DNA from: Pseudomonas fluorescens
Lineage (GTDB): Bacteria; Pseudomonadota; Gammaproteobacteria; Pseudomonadales; Pseudomonadaceae
Length of the DNA: 64,000 nt
Assembly (NCBI RefSeq): GCF_000967965.1
Contig: NZ_LACC01000002.1
Location: forward strand, 186,001-250,000
Direction: 5' to 3'
The translations under genes and the position numbers were made by a program. The notes below the pieces were generated by a model. That model worked only from the letters and a program-made list of their open reading frames with translations, did no database searches and had not been told where the DNA came from. Position 1 is the first letter of the stretch. Every line of letters begins with the position of its first letter. Below, piece after piece: positions 36,704 to 46,114 of the stretch.

Positions 36704-37682
36704 AAACCTTCCCCCATTATTATTGTTAGGTCGTTCAACCTTTCTGGGCGCCGCAAGGGTGCGTGTCTGGACCGGCTGTTTCAGAGCATAGTCCTGAAAC
36801 CCGCAATCCAGAGCCCCTTCGGAAGCTGGCCTATCCTATCGGTGTTTTTTAATGTCTGACAATCGACGCCACGTTATGTTTTGTTAACCGGGGGGGATGG
36901 GGGGGTGTTCTGAATGGTTGGGTATCAGGTGGGGTGATTGCGGGTATGGTGGTTGTGTTCGGTGTTCGGTGTTCAGTGTTCATATCCGTTACTGCGGTAA
37001 CGGCTGCTTATCCAATCGGTGTACATATCCATTGCTGCGGTAACGGCTACTGACGGTTTCGCTCTTACAGCGACTCACTTTTCCAAACGCCGAAAAGTAA
37101 GCAAAAGGCTTTGCCCCGACGTACGGCACCTCGCCAAGGCTCGGTGTTCCCTCGCTACGGTGTCCATCAGGGGGCATCGCCTCCGGTCTGCTTCGCGACG
37201 ACCTCCTCTCGATGTGTTCGACTTCGTCGAACGGCGCTACGCGCCTAACCCCCTGATGAACACCTACGCTCGGCCTGCCGAAGGGGCAAAAGATCAAAAG
37301 CCAGATCAAGATCAAAAACCAAAGCCAAAGCCAAAGCCAAAGCCAAAGCCAAAGCAGATAGGGGTTTCTGAAAAATTGGGTACAACCAGATGGGACTCAG
37401 TTGGCTGTCAGGCCGCCATCGTCGGAACGCCGCCCGGACCAAGCCTGCTCCCACAGAAGAGCAAAGGCAGAGCAGCCCACACCACCACGTCGCTCCTCAC
37501 CACTCAACAGGAGCGAGGGGCCGTACGTTCGGGGCGAGACCTTTTGGTTCCTTTTGGGGCGTTTGCCAAAAGGGACTCGCTGTAAGAGCGAAACCGCCAG
37601 CCGCCGCTCCCGCAGAAACGGATATGTACTCAATCAACCAAGAACCAGGTCGGCCCGAAGGCCGCCAAGGTCAACAGCAGAC
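36704..37682. repeat. Gene-free 1-kb intergenic element with direct and inverted repeats
   Basis: No plausible gene in either strand. GT-rich start (about 36910-36981). Direct repeats of about 28 bases, CATATCCGTTACTGCGGTAA at 36980 and CATATCCATTGCTGCGGTAA at 37024. The block from 37020 to about 37135 recurs inverted at about 37515-37631; the best core is 20 perfect bases, CGGTTTCGCTCTTACAGCGA at 37054-37073 and its complement at 37577-37596. An AAAGCC tract lies inside. I recall similar sequences in many intergenic regions of fluorescent pseudomonads, so this is probably a dispersed non-coding repeat. Confidence 0.75.
37315..37356. repeat. (AAAGCC) hexanucleotide tandem repeat
   Basis: Five perfect AAAGCC copies (37321-37350) flanked by degenerate AAAACC and AAAGCA units. 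Reads as Lys-Pro repeats in one frame, but that frame has no supporting coding signal. Possible length-variable site. Confidence 0.9.
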
Positions 37683-40340
37683 TCAAGCCAAACTCTTGCT
37701 GACCACTTCAAACACATCACTGGACAACTGCCCCGAAGCCCGAATCCGCTCCAGCTCCCCCTTCATCAAAACCTGACGAGCACTGTCGTACTTGCGCCAG
37801 CGAGTCAAAGGCGCCAACTGGCGAGAAGCAATCTGCGGATTGAAGCCATTCAACTCGATCACCAGATCCGCCAGGAAGCGATACCCCGAACCGTCAGCAG
37901 CATGGAAGTTGATCAGGTTCTGCCCGGCAAACGCACCGACCAACGCCCGCACCTTGTTCGGGTTCTTGATGTTGAACGCCGGGTGCTGCATCAACGCCCT
38001 GGTCCGTGCCAGGCCACCGGGCAACACGCTGCCGGCCTGGACGCTGAACCACTGATCCATGACCAACGGATTGTCCTTGAAGTGTTCGGCGAAACTGGCC
38101 AGCGCCTTGGCCTTCTCGGCGTCGAACGGTGAATTGACCAACACGGCAAGTGCGGTCAGGCGCTCGGTCATGTTGTCGCACGCGTCGAACTGCTCCAGAG
38201 TCGCAGCCACAACTTCCGGCTTGCCGCTGAGCATCAGGTACGACAGCGCGATGTTCTGCAAGGCACGACGGGCAAAGTGCTCGGCTTCGGCCATGTACGG
38301 CGTCTGCTTCGACAATTCGCGATTGGCCTGATAACGCTGCCACAGGCCTTCGAACAACGCGTCAGCCAGTTGCTTGCGGGCAAACTCGCGAGCCGTGTGA
38401 ATCGCTTCGACGTCCGCCACTTCGCTGATCTCGGTCAGGTATGCCTCGCTTGGCAGCGACAGCATTTCGGCGACCATGGCCTGATCCAGCGACTCATCCG
38501 AGAGCACCGTGCGCAGCGCCGACACCAGACGCTGATCGAGTACCAGCGCTTCGCCTTTCTGCTGCTGAGCGATCAGCTCTTGCAGCACCTGCACCGACAG
38601 TTGCTGACCGGCATCCCAGCGGTTGAAGCCGTCGCTGTCGTGCTGCATCAGGAACATCAACTGATCGCGGTTGTACGGGAAGCTCAGTTTCACCGGTGCC
38701 GAGAAGCCGCGCAGCAACGATGGCAGCGGTTGTTCGGCGATGTCGACGAAGGTGAAAGTCTGCTCGGCTTCGGTCACGGAAATGACCCGCGAGGTGCCTT
38801 GCGCGGTGGCTTCACCGGACAGACGCAGGGTAATCGCCACGCCTTTGGAATCCAGCAGGCCCAGTTCGACCGGGATCACGAACGGCAGTTTTTCAACCTT
38901 GTCCGGGGTTTCCGGGCAGCTCTGGCGGAAGGTCAGGCTGTAGGTTTTCGCCGCGGCGTCGTAGGACTCAGTTACCGCCAGACGCGGTGTACCGGCCTGG
39001 CTGTACCAGCGCTTGAACTGGGTCAGGTCAACGCCATTGGCGTCTTCCATGGCCTTGATGAAGTCATCGCAGGTCACGGCCTGGCCGTCGTGGCGTTCGA
39101 AGTACAGGTCGCTGCCTTTGCGGAAGCCTTCGGCGCCGAGCAGGGTGTGGATCATGCCGACCACTTCCGAGCCCTTTTCGTACACGGTCAGGGTGTAGAA
39201 GTTGGAAATCTCGATGAAGCTGTCCGGGCGCACGGCGTGGGCCATGGGCCCGGCGTCTTCGGCGAACTGGTGGGTGCGCAGGTACGCCACGTCCTGGATG
39301 CGCTTGACCGTGGCCGAGTTCATGTCCGAGGAGAAACCGGCATCGCGGAACACGGTGAAGCCTTCCTTGAGCGACAACTGGAACCAGTCGCGGCAGGTCA
39401 CGCGGTTGCCCGACCAGTTGTGGAAGTATTCGTGGGCGACGATCGCCTCGACCCGCTGGTGCGCGGCGTCGGTGGCGGTTTCCGCCTTGGCCAGCACGGC
39501 GCTGGAGTTGAAGATGTTGAGGCCCTTGTTCTCCATGGCGCCCATGTTGAAGTCATTCACGGCGACGATCATGAAGATGTCCAGGTCGTACTCGCGACCG
39601 TAGACCTCTTCATCCCAACGCATGGACTTCTTCAGGCTGTTCATCGCGTGCTGGCACTTGTCGATGTTTTCCGGCTCGACGTAAATGCGCAGCGCCACGG
39701 TGCGCTCGCTCAGGGTGGTGAAGCTGTCTTCGACGCACCACAGGTCGCCGGCCACCAGCGCAAACAGGTACGCCGGTTTCTTGAACGGGTCTTCCCAGGT
39801 CGCCCAGTGCCGGCCTTCTTCACCGGGACCGGAAGCGATCGGGTTGCCGTTGGACAGCAGCACCGGATAGCTGTGTTGTTCGGCGACGACCGTGGTGGTG
39901 AAGGTGCTCATCACGTCCGGGCGGTCGAGGTAATAGGTGATCTTGCGAAAGCCTTCGGCCTCGCACTGGGTGCAGAACATCGTGCCGGACTTGTACAGGC
40001 CTTCCAGCGCGGTGTTGGTTTCCGGGTGGATCCGGACGCTGGTATCGACCGTGAAGGTGGTGCTGGTCGGGTGCAGGGTCAGGTGATTCTCGGTCAGCTG
40101 ATACTGCGCCTCGGAAAGCGCCTGGTCGGCCAGGGTGACCGACAGCAGTTCCAGCTGCTGGCCATCCAGCACCAGCGGCGGCAGGCCCGGGCCACGCTCG
40201 GGATTGCGGCGCATCACCAGTTGCGCATGGACCAGGCTGTGGTCCTCGTACAACTCGAAGGTCAGGTGCGTTTCGTCGATCAGGTACTCGGGCGCCTGAT
40301 AGTCCTTGAGGTAGATCATCTTCGGTTGTTCGGTGCGCAT
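37683..40340 (-). CDS. pepN: Aminopeptidase N (M1 family)
   Basis: 885 residues. GAMEN motif at 267-271, zinc site HEYFH at 303-307 with the third ligand Glu326 in SLKEGFTV. Cleaves N-terminal residues from cytoplasmic peptides; no signal peptide, as in the E. coli-type PepN that this matches in length. Ten bases upstream of it (minus-strand sense) is the DUF2797 gene, so it is probably the last gene of that operon or has its own promoter inside it. The repeat element follows its stop codon. A 706-residue plus-strand open frame here is an antisense artefact. Confidence 0.96.
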   Translation of the reverse strand: MRTEQPKMIYLKDYQAPEYLIDETHLTFELYEDHSLVHAQLVMRRNPERGPGLPPLVLDGQQLELLSVTLADQALSEAQYQLTENHLTLHPTSTTFTVDTSVRIHPETNTALEGLYKSGTMFCTQCEAEGFRKITYYLDRPDVMSTFTTTVVAEQHSYPVLLSNGNPIASGPGEEGRHWATWEDPFKKPAYLFALVAGDLWCVEDSFTTLSERTVALRIYVEPENIDKCQHAMNSLKKSMRWDEEVYGREYDLDIFMIVAVNDFNMGAMENKGLNIFNSSAVLAKAETATDAAHQRVEAIVAHEYFHNWSGNRVTCRDWFQLSLKEGFTVFRDAGFSSDMNSATVKRIQDVAYLRTHQFAEDAGPMAHAVRPDSFIEISNFYTLTVYEKGSEVVGMIHTLLGAEGFRKGSDLYFERHDGQAVTCDDFIKAMEDANGVDLTQFKRWYSQAGTPRLAVTESYDAAAKTYSLTFRQSCPETPDKVEKLPFVIPVELGLLDSKGVAITLRLSGEATAQGTSRVISVTEAEQTFTFVDIAEQPLPSLLRGFSAPVKLSFPYNRDQLMFLMQHDSDGFNRWDAGQQLSVQVLQELIAQQQKGEALVLDQRLVSALRTVLSDESLDQAMVAEMLSLPSEAYLTEISEVADVEAIHTAREFARKQLADALFEGLWQRYQANRELSKQTPYMAEAEHFARRALQNIALSYLMLSGKPEVVAATLEQFDACDNMTERLTALAVLVNSPFDAEKAKALASFAEHFKDNPLVMDQWFSVQAGSVLPGGLARTRALMQHPAFNIKNPNKVRALVGAFAGQNLINFHAADGSGYRFLADLVIELNGFNPQIASRQLAPLTRWRKYDSARQVLMKGELERIRASGQLSSDVFEVVSKSLA

Positions 40341-40350
40341 GCTGGAGTCC

Positions 40351-41181
40351 TTACTGATGCACGGCGAGCTGGTAGGCCGTGTATTTACGAATATTGATCA
40401 CGCCGGTGTCGAAGATCAGGTATTGGCCCTTGACCCCCATCAGCGTGCCTTCGGCAATCGGGTTCTTGTCCAGGTTGAAGCTGACGATCTTCGCTGGGTA
40501 CTGCTCGACCGGGTAGCGGATTTCCAGCGGTTCGACGTCGGTCACCGGCTGGATCGCCTGCAAGCCAAATCGCTGCTGCAACCCCAGCAAGCCTTCAGCG
40601 CAGCTGTCGAACAGCTGATCGCGGACTTCGGCCAGGTTCACCACCGCCGCATCGCCCTTGAGCAAAGCACGCCAGTTGGTCTTGTCGGCCACCTGGCTGC
40701 GGAACAGATCCTCGACGAAACCGGACTGCTGGCGGGTCAAGACGCGCATGATCGGCAAGGCCTGGCTCGCCCCTTGGTCGAGCCAGCGGGTCGGCAACTG
40801 GGTGGCGCGGGTAATCCCGACTTTCACCCCCGACGAATTGGCCAGGTACACCACGTGGTCGGTCATGCAGAACTTCTCGCCCCACTCAGGCTCCCGGCAA
40901 GTACCGGCCTCGAAGTGGCAGCGCTCCGGGCTCATGATGCACACGTCGCACTGGGCCAGCTTGGTCATGCACGGGTAGCAGTAGCCCTGGCTGAAACTGG
41001 TCTTGGTCTTGCGTCCGCAATGGGTGCAGTGGATCGCCCCCAGGTATTCCAGGCGCACCGTGGTACCGATCAACGGATTGACCGGGATCTCGGTTTCGCC
41101 CAGACGAAATGCGTATTGCACGTTCGGCCCGTCCAGGCGCGCCGACATTTTGCTGATTGCACCGCGGCCAATCTCGATCAA
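40351..41181 (-). CDS. DUF2797 zinc-ribbon-like protein
   Basis: 276 residues from a TTG at 41181 (MIEIGRGAISKMSARLDG). The TTG overlaps the TGA stop of the upstream gene (TTGA), so translation is coupled; a longer frame to 41358 would lie over the neighbour and is rejected. Cysteine-rich segment: IHCTHCGRKTKTSFSQGYCY, PC, QCDVC, RCHFEAGTCREPEWGEKFC, consistent with bound zinc. The C-terminal half carries DHVVYLANSSGVKVGITRAT, which recalls a GIY-YIG-like strand pattern (Y and GIT spacing); nuclease activity is not established. Function unknown. Confidence 0.85.
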   Translation of the reverse strand: MIEIGRGAISKMSARLDGPNVQYAFRLGETEIPVNPLIGTTVRLEYLGAIHCTHCGRKTKTSFSQGYCYPCMTKLAQCDVCIMSPERCHFEAGTCREPEWGEKFCMTDHVVYLANSSGVKVGITRATQLPTRWLDQGASQALPIMRVLTRQQSGFVEDLFRSQVADKTNWRALLKGDAAVVNLAEVRDQLFDSCAEGLLGLQQRFGLQAIQPVTDVEPLEIRYPVEQYPAKIVSFNLDKNPIAEGTLMGVKGQYLIFDTGVINIRKYTAYQLAVHQ

Positions 41182-41438
41182 TGGATGGCATCCGACTTGA
41201 ACAGGATATTGGGCACTTGAATCGACTTGGAGCTGCATTCCTGCGGGCCCATGTAGCCCGTGCGCTGGTCCTCGGGCAGGTTCTGGACTTCCCAGGCGAT
41301 CATCGCCTGCAGCGACAGCTCGCGTTGTTCGGCGGTGAGTTTGCCACCGTCGGACCATTTGCCGATTTCTACGGCCAGTTTCAGGCTCTCGTAGATATCG
41401 TGGGTGATGTTCTTGATCATTTCGTTAAAAGAGGACAT
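41178..41438 (-). CDS. YeaC-like DUF1315 family protein
   Basis: 86 residues, hydrophilic, starting MSSFNEMIKNITHDIYESLK, with KLTAEQRELSLQAMIAWEVQ and GYMGPQEC; this matches the short YeaC/DUF1315 family of gammaproteobacteria. Cytoplasmic, no known activity. Lies 32 bases downstream of the rhomboid gene and coupled to DUF2797 by the TTGA overlap. Confidence 0.82.
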   Translation of the reverse strand: MSSFNEMIKNITHDIYESLKLAVEIGKWSDGGKLTAEQRELSLQAMIAWEVQNLPEDQRTGYMGPQECSSKSIQVPNILFKSDAIH

Positions 41439-41470
41439 TGGGTCTCCGTCTCTTTATTGCATGTTCTGAA

Positions 41471-42340
41471 TTAGGCGGCCAGTTTACGGCGGTTATACAA
41501 ACCGCCCAACAAACCGGTGAAGCATCCGATGAGTAACCCGCTGACGTGGGCCGCGTTGGCGATTTCGCCGAAGCCGATCATCGAGACCAGCCCGGACAGG
41601 CACAGCAGCAACCACACCAGCATCATCACCAGCACACCACGGGGCAGGCGATAGGCCGGGTTCGGCGCCAGCAGCTGGAAGATCCAGCAATGCCCGAGCA
41701 GGCCGTACAGTACGCCGGACAAACCACCGAACAAGGTCGGGCCGCTGAAGAAATACTGGGCGAAGTTGGACACCAGGCTGAACAGCAAGGTCAGGCCGAT
41801 CAGGTTGATACTGCCCTGGCGCGACTCGATGCGCCGCCCCAGCTCCCAGTACCACATGCCGTTCATCGCCAGGTGCAGGATGCCGAAGTGGATCAGCATC
41901 GGCGTGACCAGGCGCCACCACTGCCCCGCCGCCAGGCTGTCGGCCAGTGGCGTGAAGTGGAGGTACTCGCCGACCACGCGGAATTCAAGGAAGGTCAGCC
42001 AGCGCATCGTTTCAAGGTTGTCGCCCAGCATGGTCACCGCGCCGACGATCATGCTAAGCAGCAATACCAGCGCGGTGGCCCTGGCGTACTTCAACTGCTC
42101 GACGAACCCCGGACGCGTGACGGTCTGTGCCAGCGGAATGTCCAGCTGCTGATCGGGGTCACCCGCCGGAAAACGTTCGTACAACGCACGCACGTCTTCA
42201 CTGATGTTGTCCGGCACCCACAACACCTGCTCGCCAGCTTCCTCGCTGACCCGGTGGGGCACTTGCATGCGCTTGAGCAAGGTGACGAACCCGCTCAAGT
42301 CCACCGCCAGGGGCAGTCGCAATACCGCTACAGCACTCAT
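41471..42340 (-). CDS. Rhomboid-family intramembrane serine protease (GlpG-like)
   Basis: 289 residues. An N-terminal cytoplasmic domain (1-80) of the GlpG type is followed by about six to seven membrane segments. Catalytic Ser208 in FGGLSGVLYG and His265 in NAAHVSGL; the conserved HFGILHLAMN is at 151-160 and WYWELGRRIE at 163-172. Cleaves membrane-protein helices within the inner membrane. Overlaps the upstream phosphoesterase gene by 4 bases (ATGA). Confidence 0.93.
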   Translation of the reverse strand: MSAVAVLRLPLAVDLSGFVTLLKRMQVPHRVSEEAGEQVLWVPDNISEDVRALYERFPAGDPDQQLDIPLAQTVTRPGFVEQLKYARATALVLLLSMIVGAVTMLGDNLETMRWLTFLEFRVVGEYLHFTPLADSLAAGQWWRLVTPMLIHFGILHLAMNGMWYWELGRRIESRQGSINLIGLTLLFSLVSNFAQYFFSGPTLFGGLSGVLYGLLGHCWIFQLLAPNPAYRLPRGVLVMMLVWLLLCLSGLVSMIGFGEIANAAHVSGLLIGCFTGLLGGLYNRRKLAA

Positions 42341-43308
42341 TGCAGCACCTCCGGCCGCTCGACATCGACCCAGACGAATTTTTGCGGATCCAGGCGGGTT
42401 TCCTGATCCAGTCGGTAGGCAACCAGTTTGCCGTACAGCACCGCGCTGTAATCCAGGCAGGCCAGGTTCGGCCGGATCGGTGCCGGCTTGCCGCTGCGCC
42501 AGTAATGGCCGACGAACAACAGCGGCTCATCGATGCCATAGCGCAGCAAACTGTTCTTTTCGGTGGACGTCAGCGGCGTCCGGGCCACGGGTTCCGGCAG
42601 TGCATCCGGCTGGAACACGATGTCGCCGTAGGTTTTCGGATCGTCTTCCCAGAACTTGGTCCGGAAGAACGAACGTACCAGGCCGTCGCCGCTGGTCATC
42701 GTCAGGCCATGGGGCAAGCGCATGTCTGTGCCACGCAGTAGCCGGTCGAATACGGTGCAGGCAAAAGAGCCCGACTCCGCCGAGGCCTGGAGAAAATGCT
42801 CGTCGATGCAGCCGTTGGGGAACAGCGCGCGCAGCGGTTCGATCAGTCCGGCATCCCAGCAGGCGTGGACCACGCGAAAACGCCCGGCATCGACGAACAA
42901 TGGCAATTTGTAGAACCATTGCTGGAAGTCCTGCCAGTCGCCCGGATGGTGTTCGAACTGGGTCAGGGTTTCGTGCAGCAGGCGGGCATGGCGCGGGGTG
43001 TGTTCGCGCACGAACTGCTTGCCGCTGCCCGGCAGCGCCGGCGTGCTCCAGCCCAGCGCATTGAACTCGTGGTTGCCCATGATGCACAGCGCCTGACCGG
43101 CCTCGACCATATCGTGGACGATATGCAGCGCCTCGCGAATCCGCGGGCCGCGGTCGATGATATCGCCGACGAACACCGCCATGCGCGAGGCATGCCGCCA
43201 GACGCCATCCTGCTTGTGATAACCGAGTCGGTCGAGCAAGTGCTCCAGGGTCAGAGCGCAACCGTGCACGTCACCGATCAGGTCGTAGCTACGCGCGGGA
43301 TCGAGCAT
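42337..43308 (-). CDS. Calcineurin-like metallophosphoesterase (PPP/ApaH type)
   Basis: 323 residues. Motifs GDVHG (12-16), GDIIDRGP, GNHEFNALGW and VVHACW, the metal ligands of serine/threonine-phosphatase-like and diadenosine tetraphosphatase-like enzymes. Cytoplasmic. Its ATG overlaps the nadK stop and its stop overlaps the rhomboid start, so it sits in a tightly coupled operon. The substrate could be a phosphoprotein or a dinucleoside polyphosphate; the sequence does not decide. Confidence 0.88.
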   Translation of the reverse strand: MLDPARSYDLIGDVHGCALTLEHLLDRLGYHKQDGVWRHASRMAVFVGDIIDRGPRIREALHIVHDMVEAGQALCIMGNHEFNALGWSTPALPGSGKQFVREHTPRHARLLHETLTQFEHHPGDWQDFQQWFYKLPLFVDAGRFRVVHACWDAGLIEPLRALFPNGCIDEHFLQASAESGSFACTVFDRLLRGTDMRLPHGLTMTSGDGLVRSFFRTKFWEDDPKTYGDIVFQPDALPEPVARTPLTSTEKNSLLRYGIDEPLLFVGHYWRSGKPAPIRPNLACLDYSAVLYGKLVAYRLDQETRLDPQKFVWVDVERPEVLQ

Positions 43309-44198
43309 CAGTCGCCTCCACCCCCCAACTTGCTGCCCCAGCCGAGCTTGGTCCGGCAGACCTCATAGTAGTTGTGGTCCAGCGGGTGAATCAGCCGCAG
43401 TTTCTGGGCTTTCTTGCTGACGGTAATGGTGTCGCCCGGCGCGCAGGTGAAATGGTTCTGCCCGTCGCACGAGACTTGCGGGTAAATCTGCATATCCTTG
43501 GACACGACGATCTTCAGCTCACTGTTGCCATCGACCACGATGGGTCTACCCGACAAGGTATGGGGGTACATCGGCACAATCACAATAGCGTCGAGCTTGG
43601 GATGCATGATCGGCCCGCCGGCGGACAACGCGTAGGCGGTGGATCCGGTCGGCGTGGCGACGATCAGGCCGTCGGCCTTCTGGCTGCAGACGAACTGGCC
43701 GTCGATGTACAGCTCGAATTCGATCATTCGCGTGGATTTGCCGGGGTGCAGCACCACATCGTTCAGTGCATCGCCCTGGCCGATGGCCTCGCCGTGGCGA
43801 CGGACTTCGGCCTGCAACAGGAAGCGGTTTTCCACCAGATAGTGGCCATCCAGCACTTCGGCGACCTTGGTTTCCAGCTCGTCGGGACGGATGTCGGTGA
43901 GGAAACCCAGGCTGCCGCGGTTGATGCCGAGCACCGGAATATTATGTTTGGCCAGTGCCCGGGCGGCACCGAGCAGGCTGCCGTCACCACCGACCACGAT
44001 GACCATGTCGCAGACTTCGCCGAGCATCTTGCGCGACGAGGTTTGCAAGCCATGCCCTGGCAGCACTTCGGCGATGGTGTCTTCGAGGATCACGTGCAGG
44101 TGACGATCGAGCAGAAACCGTTTCAGTCGGCGGACGGTATCCAGCACCTGGGAACTGCCCAGGCGACCGATGATGCCGATATTGCGAAATTGCTCCAT
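43308..44198 (-). CDS. nadK: NAD kinase
   Basis: 296 residues from ATG 44198 (MEQFRNIGIIGRLGS), the usual length; an earlier in-frame start at 44282 lies in the divergent promoter and is rejected. GGDGSLLG at 70-77 holds the essential GGDG motif, GALND-type QGDALNDVVLH at 141-151 and a Gly-rich TPTGSTAYALSAGG follow. Phosphorylates NAD to NADP in the cytoplasm; essential. First gene of the operon nadK > phosphoesterase > rhomboid > DUF1315 > DUF2797 (> pepN). Confidence 0.96.
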   Translation of the reverse strand: MEQFRNIGIIGRLGSSQVLDTVRRLKRFLLDRHLHVILEDTIAEVLPGHGLQTSSRKMLGEVCDMVIVVGGDGSLLGAARALAKHNIPVLGINRGSLGFLTDIRPDELETKVAEVLDGHYLVENRFLLQAEVRRHGEAIGQGDALNDVVLHPGKSTRMIEFELYIDGQFVCSQKADGLIVATPTGSTAYALSAGGPIMHPKLDAIVIVPMYPHTLSGRPIVVDGNSELKIVVSKDMQIYPQVSCDGQNHFTCAPGDTITVSKKAQKLRLIHPLDHNYYEVCRTKLGWGSKLGGGGD

Positions 44199-44315
44199 GG
44201 GGCTCCTGCGGGAATCTGCGTGGCGGCGAAATACCCGATTATGGGCGAAAGCCGCCCGTAGACAAAATCCTTTCAGCTTCAAGGGTGTGCCCGGGTTTCG
44301 GGCTATGCTCGCAAG

Positions 44316-45266
44316 ATGATGCTATTTCCCGATTTGCTCCACCTGCCCCATCAGTTACGCCATCCCGAAGTGCGTGACCTTGCGTGGGTCATCCTCGCGC
44401 CGCCAATGCTAGGCGATACCCCGTGGCCGCAGCGTCACCCGCTGGCCGGTAGCGACTGGGTGCAGGCACCGGATCGGCTGGAGCACTGGCTGCGGCAGCT
44501 TGATCGGGACAGTTATGGCCTGCTGCATTGGCTGGCCCAGGCCCGGACCCGGCGCCTGGGTTTGTACTACGAACGCCTCTGGCAGTTCGCCGTGCAACAT
44601 GCACCCGGCATTGAACTGATTGCCGCCAACCTGCCGATTCGCCGCGAAGGACACACCCTGGGTGAACTGGACATGCTGCTACGCGACCGCGACGGCGTGC
44701 ATCACCTGGAATTGGCGATCAAGCTCTACCTCGGCCCGCAATCCGGTGACGGACACGACACCGCTCAGTGGCTGGGTCCGGGCTGCCACGACCGGCTCGA
44801 CCGCAAACTGGCGCACCTGAGCCAGCATCAATTGCCGATTTCCGCGCGCCCCGAGAGCCGTGAAGTACTGGCGGCGCTGGATATTCAGGCGTTCAGCGCG
44901 CATTTGTGGCTGGGCGGGTACCTGCTGTATCCGTGGCCCGGTCAGGCAGCCCCGCCATCGGGTGCCCATCCGCAGCATTTGCGCGGTCGCTGGTTGCATC
45001 AAAAGGATTGGCCGGCGTTGTTGGCCCAGAGCCCGCCCGGTCGCTGGCAACCCCTGCCCCGCCACGCCTGGCTGGCGCCAGCGCATTATTCGGCGGAGCA
45101 CACCTGGAACCCTGAGCAGATGCAAGCCTGGCTCGATGAACTGGACCCGCTGGCGCCCGCACAACTGCTGGTGCGTCTGGTGGAAAATGCCACGGGTGAC
45201 TGGGAAGAGGCAGAACGGTTGTTTCTGGTGGCGGACCTTTGGCCGAATGTACCGGGACAGGGTTGA
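44316..45266 (+). CDS. DUF1853 family protein
   Basis: 316 residues. Starts [20 protein letters not shown] and contains [36 protein letters not shown] and KLYLGP. The spaced E, D and ExK-like residues in GELD...LELAIK recall a PD-(D/E)XK nuclease core, a suggestion only. Divergent from nadK, 117 bases between starts. No known function; cytoplasmic. Confidence 0.82.
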   Translation: MMLFPDLLHLPHQLRHPEVRDLAWVILAPPMLGDTPWPQRHPLAGSDWVQAPDRLEHWLRQLDRDSYGLLHWLAQARTRRLGLYYERLWQFAVQHAPGIELIAANLPIRREGHTLGELDMLLRDRDGVHHLELAIKLYLGPQSGDGHDTAQWLGPGCHDRLDRKLAHLSQHQLPISARPESREVLAALDIQAFSAHLWLGGYLLYPWPGQAAPPSGAHPQHLRGRWLHQKDWPALLAQSPPGRWQPLPRHAWLAPAHYSAEHTWNPEQMQAWLDELDPLAPAQLLVRLVENATGDWEEAERLFLVADLWPNVPGQG

Positions 45267-45287
45267 GTCTTGTATTGCCTGATCCGC

Positions 45288-45315
45288 CCCCTTCGCGAGC
45301 AGACTCGCGAAGGGG
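45288..45315. terminator. Perfect 12-bp hairpin between convergent genes
   Basis: CCCCTTCGCGAG, loop CAGA, CTCGCGAAGGGG: a perfect 12-bp stem between DUF1853 and the FMN reductase gene. Works as a bidirectional terminator without a strong T-tract, or is a solitary REP half (TCGCGAGCAGACTCGCGA resembles the REP core). Confidence 0.6.
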
Positions 45316-45378
45316 CCAACCCGGCCTGAACAGATAACCACCCAGCGTTTCGCAGAACAAAACACTGGCCAATGACTA

Positions 45379-45939
45379 TCAAACTTTCTTGTGCTGTTCG
45401 ACCCATTGCCCATAGGCATTGATGAATTTTTGCAGGAACGGCTTGACCGACTCGGACAACTTGCCCGCCTCGTCGAACGCCGAACCGGCGTTCCCCAGAT
45501 AGGCCTCCGGTTGCTGCATCACTGGCACATTGAGAAACACCATGGATTGACGCAGGTTGTGGTTTGCACCAAACCCGCCGACGGCCCCCGGCGAAACGCT
45601 GATAATGGCCCCCGGTTTACCGCTCCAGGCACTTTTGCCGTATGGACGCGACCCCACGTCAATCGCATTTTTCAACGGCGCCGGCACCGAGCGGTTGTAT
45701 TCCGGGGTCACGAACAACACCGCGTCGGATGAGCTCACCTGTTGTCGGAAAGTGCTGTAGGCTGCCGGCGGTGAAGCGCCATCGATGTCTTCGTTATAGA
45801 GCGGCAGATCGCCGATTTCGACGATGTTGAGCTTGAGATTGGCCGGCGCCAACTCTATCAGGGCCCGTGCGACCTTGCGGTTGATCGATTCCTTTCTCAA
45901 GCTGCCGACCACGACGGCGATCGTATAGACGTTGCTCAT
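45379..45939 (-). CDS. NADPH-dependent FMN reductase / quinone or chromate reductase family
   Basis: 186 residues, flavodoxin-like fold. The phosphate loop GSLRKESINRKVARAL binds FMN, and FVTPEYNRSVPAPLKNAIDV is the family signature; KPGAIISVSPGAVGGFGANH lines the flavin. Cytoplasmic two-electron reductase of quinones, azo compounds or chromate; natural substrate unknown. Single gene, convergent with DUF1853. Confidence 0.9.
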   Translation of the reverse strand: MSNVYTIAVVVGSLRKESINRKVARALIELAPANLKLNIVEIGDLPLYNEDIDGASPPAAYSTFRQQVSSSDAVLFVTPEYNRSVPAPLKNAIDVGSRPYGKSAWSGKPGAIISVSPGAVGGFGANHNLRQSMVFLNVPVMQQPEAYLGNAGSAFDEAGKLSESVKPFLQKFINAYGQWVEQHKKV

Positions 45940-46114
45940 AAGAGTTTCTCGACTGTCCGATATGAAGAGCTTGTAGTTATAGATGACGATTCAAGCAGTG
46001 GGCGACCGAAAACACCGCCCCTGACTATTTTTTTCCCGTAGGAAAACTTACCTCGCCCAAGCACGGTCTACAGTGCCGCAAATTGAGTGATTTATCTCCA
46101 GAGGTTCTAAGCAG

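Noticed and set aside
37019..37585. 188-residue plus frame with Lys-Pro repeats
   Set aside because: It arises from the AAAGCC tract and the repeat element; no ribosome site and no coding bias outside the tract.
38277..40397. 706-residue plus-strand frame over pepN
   Set aside because: Antisense to a protein with intact GAMEN and HEXXH motifs; shadow of codon bias.
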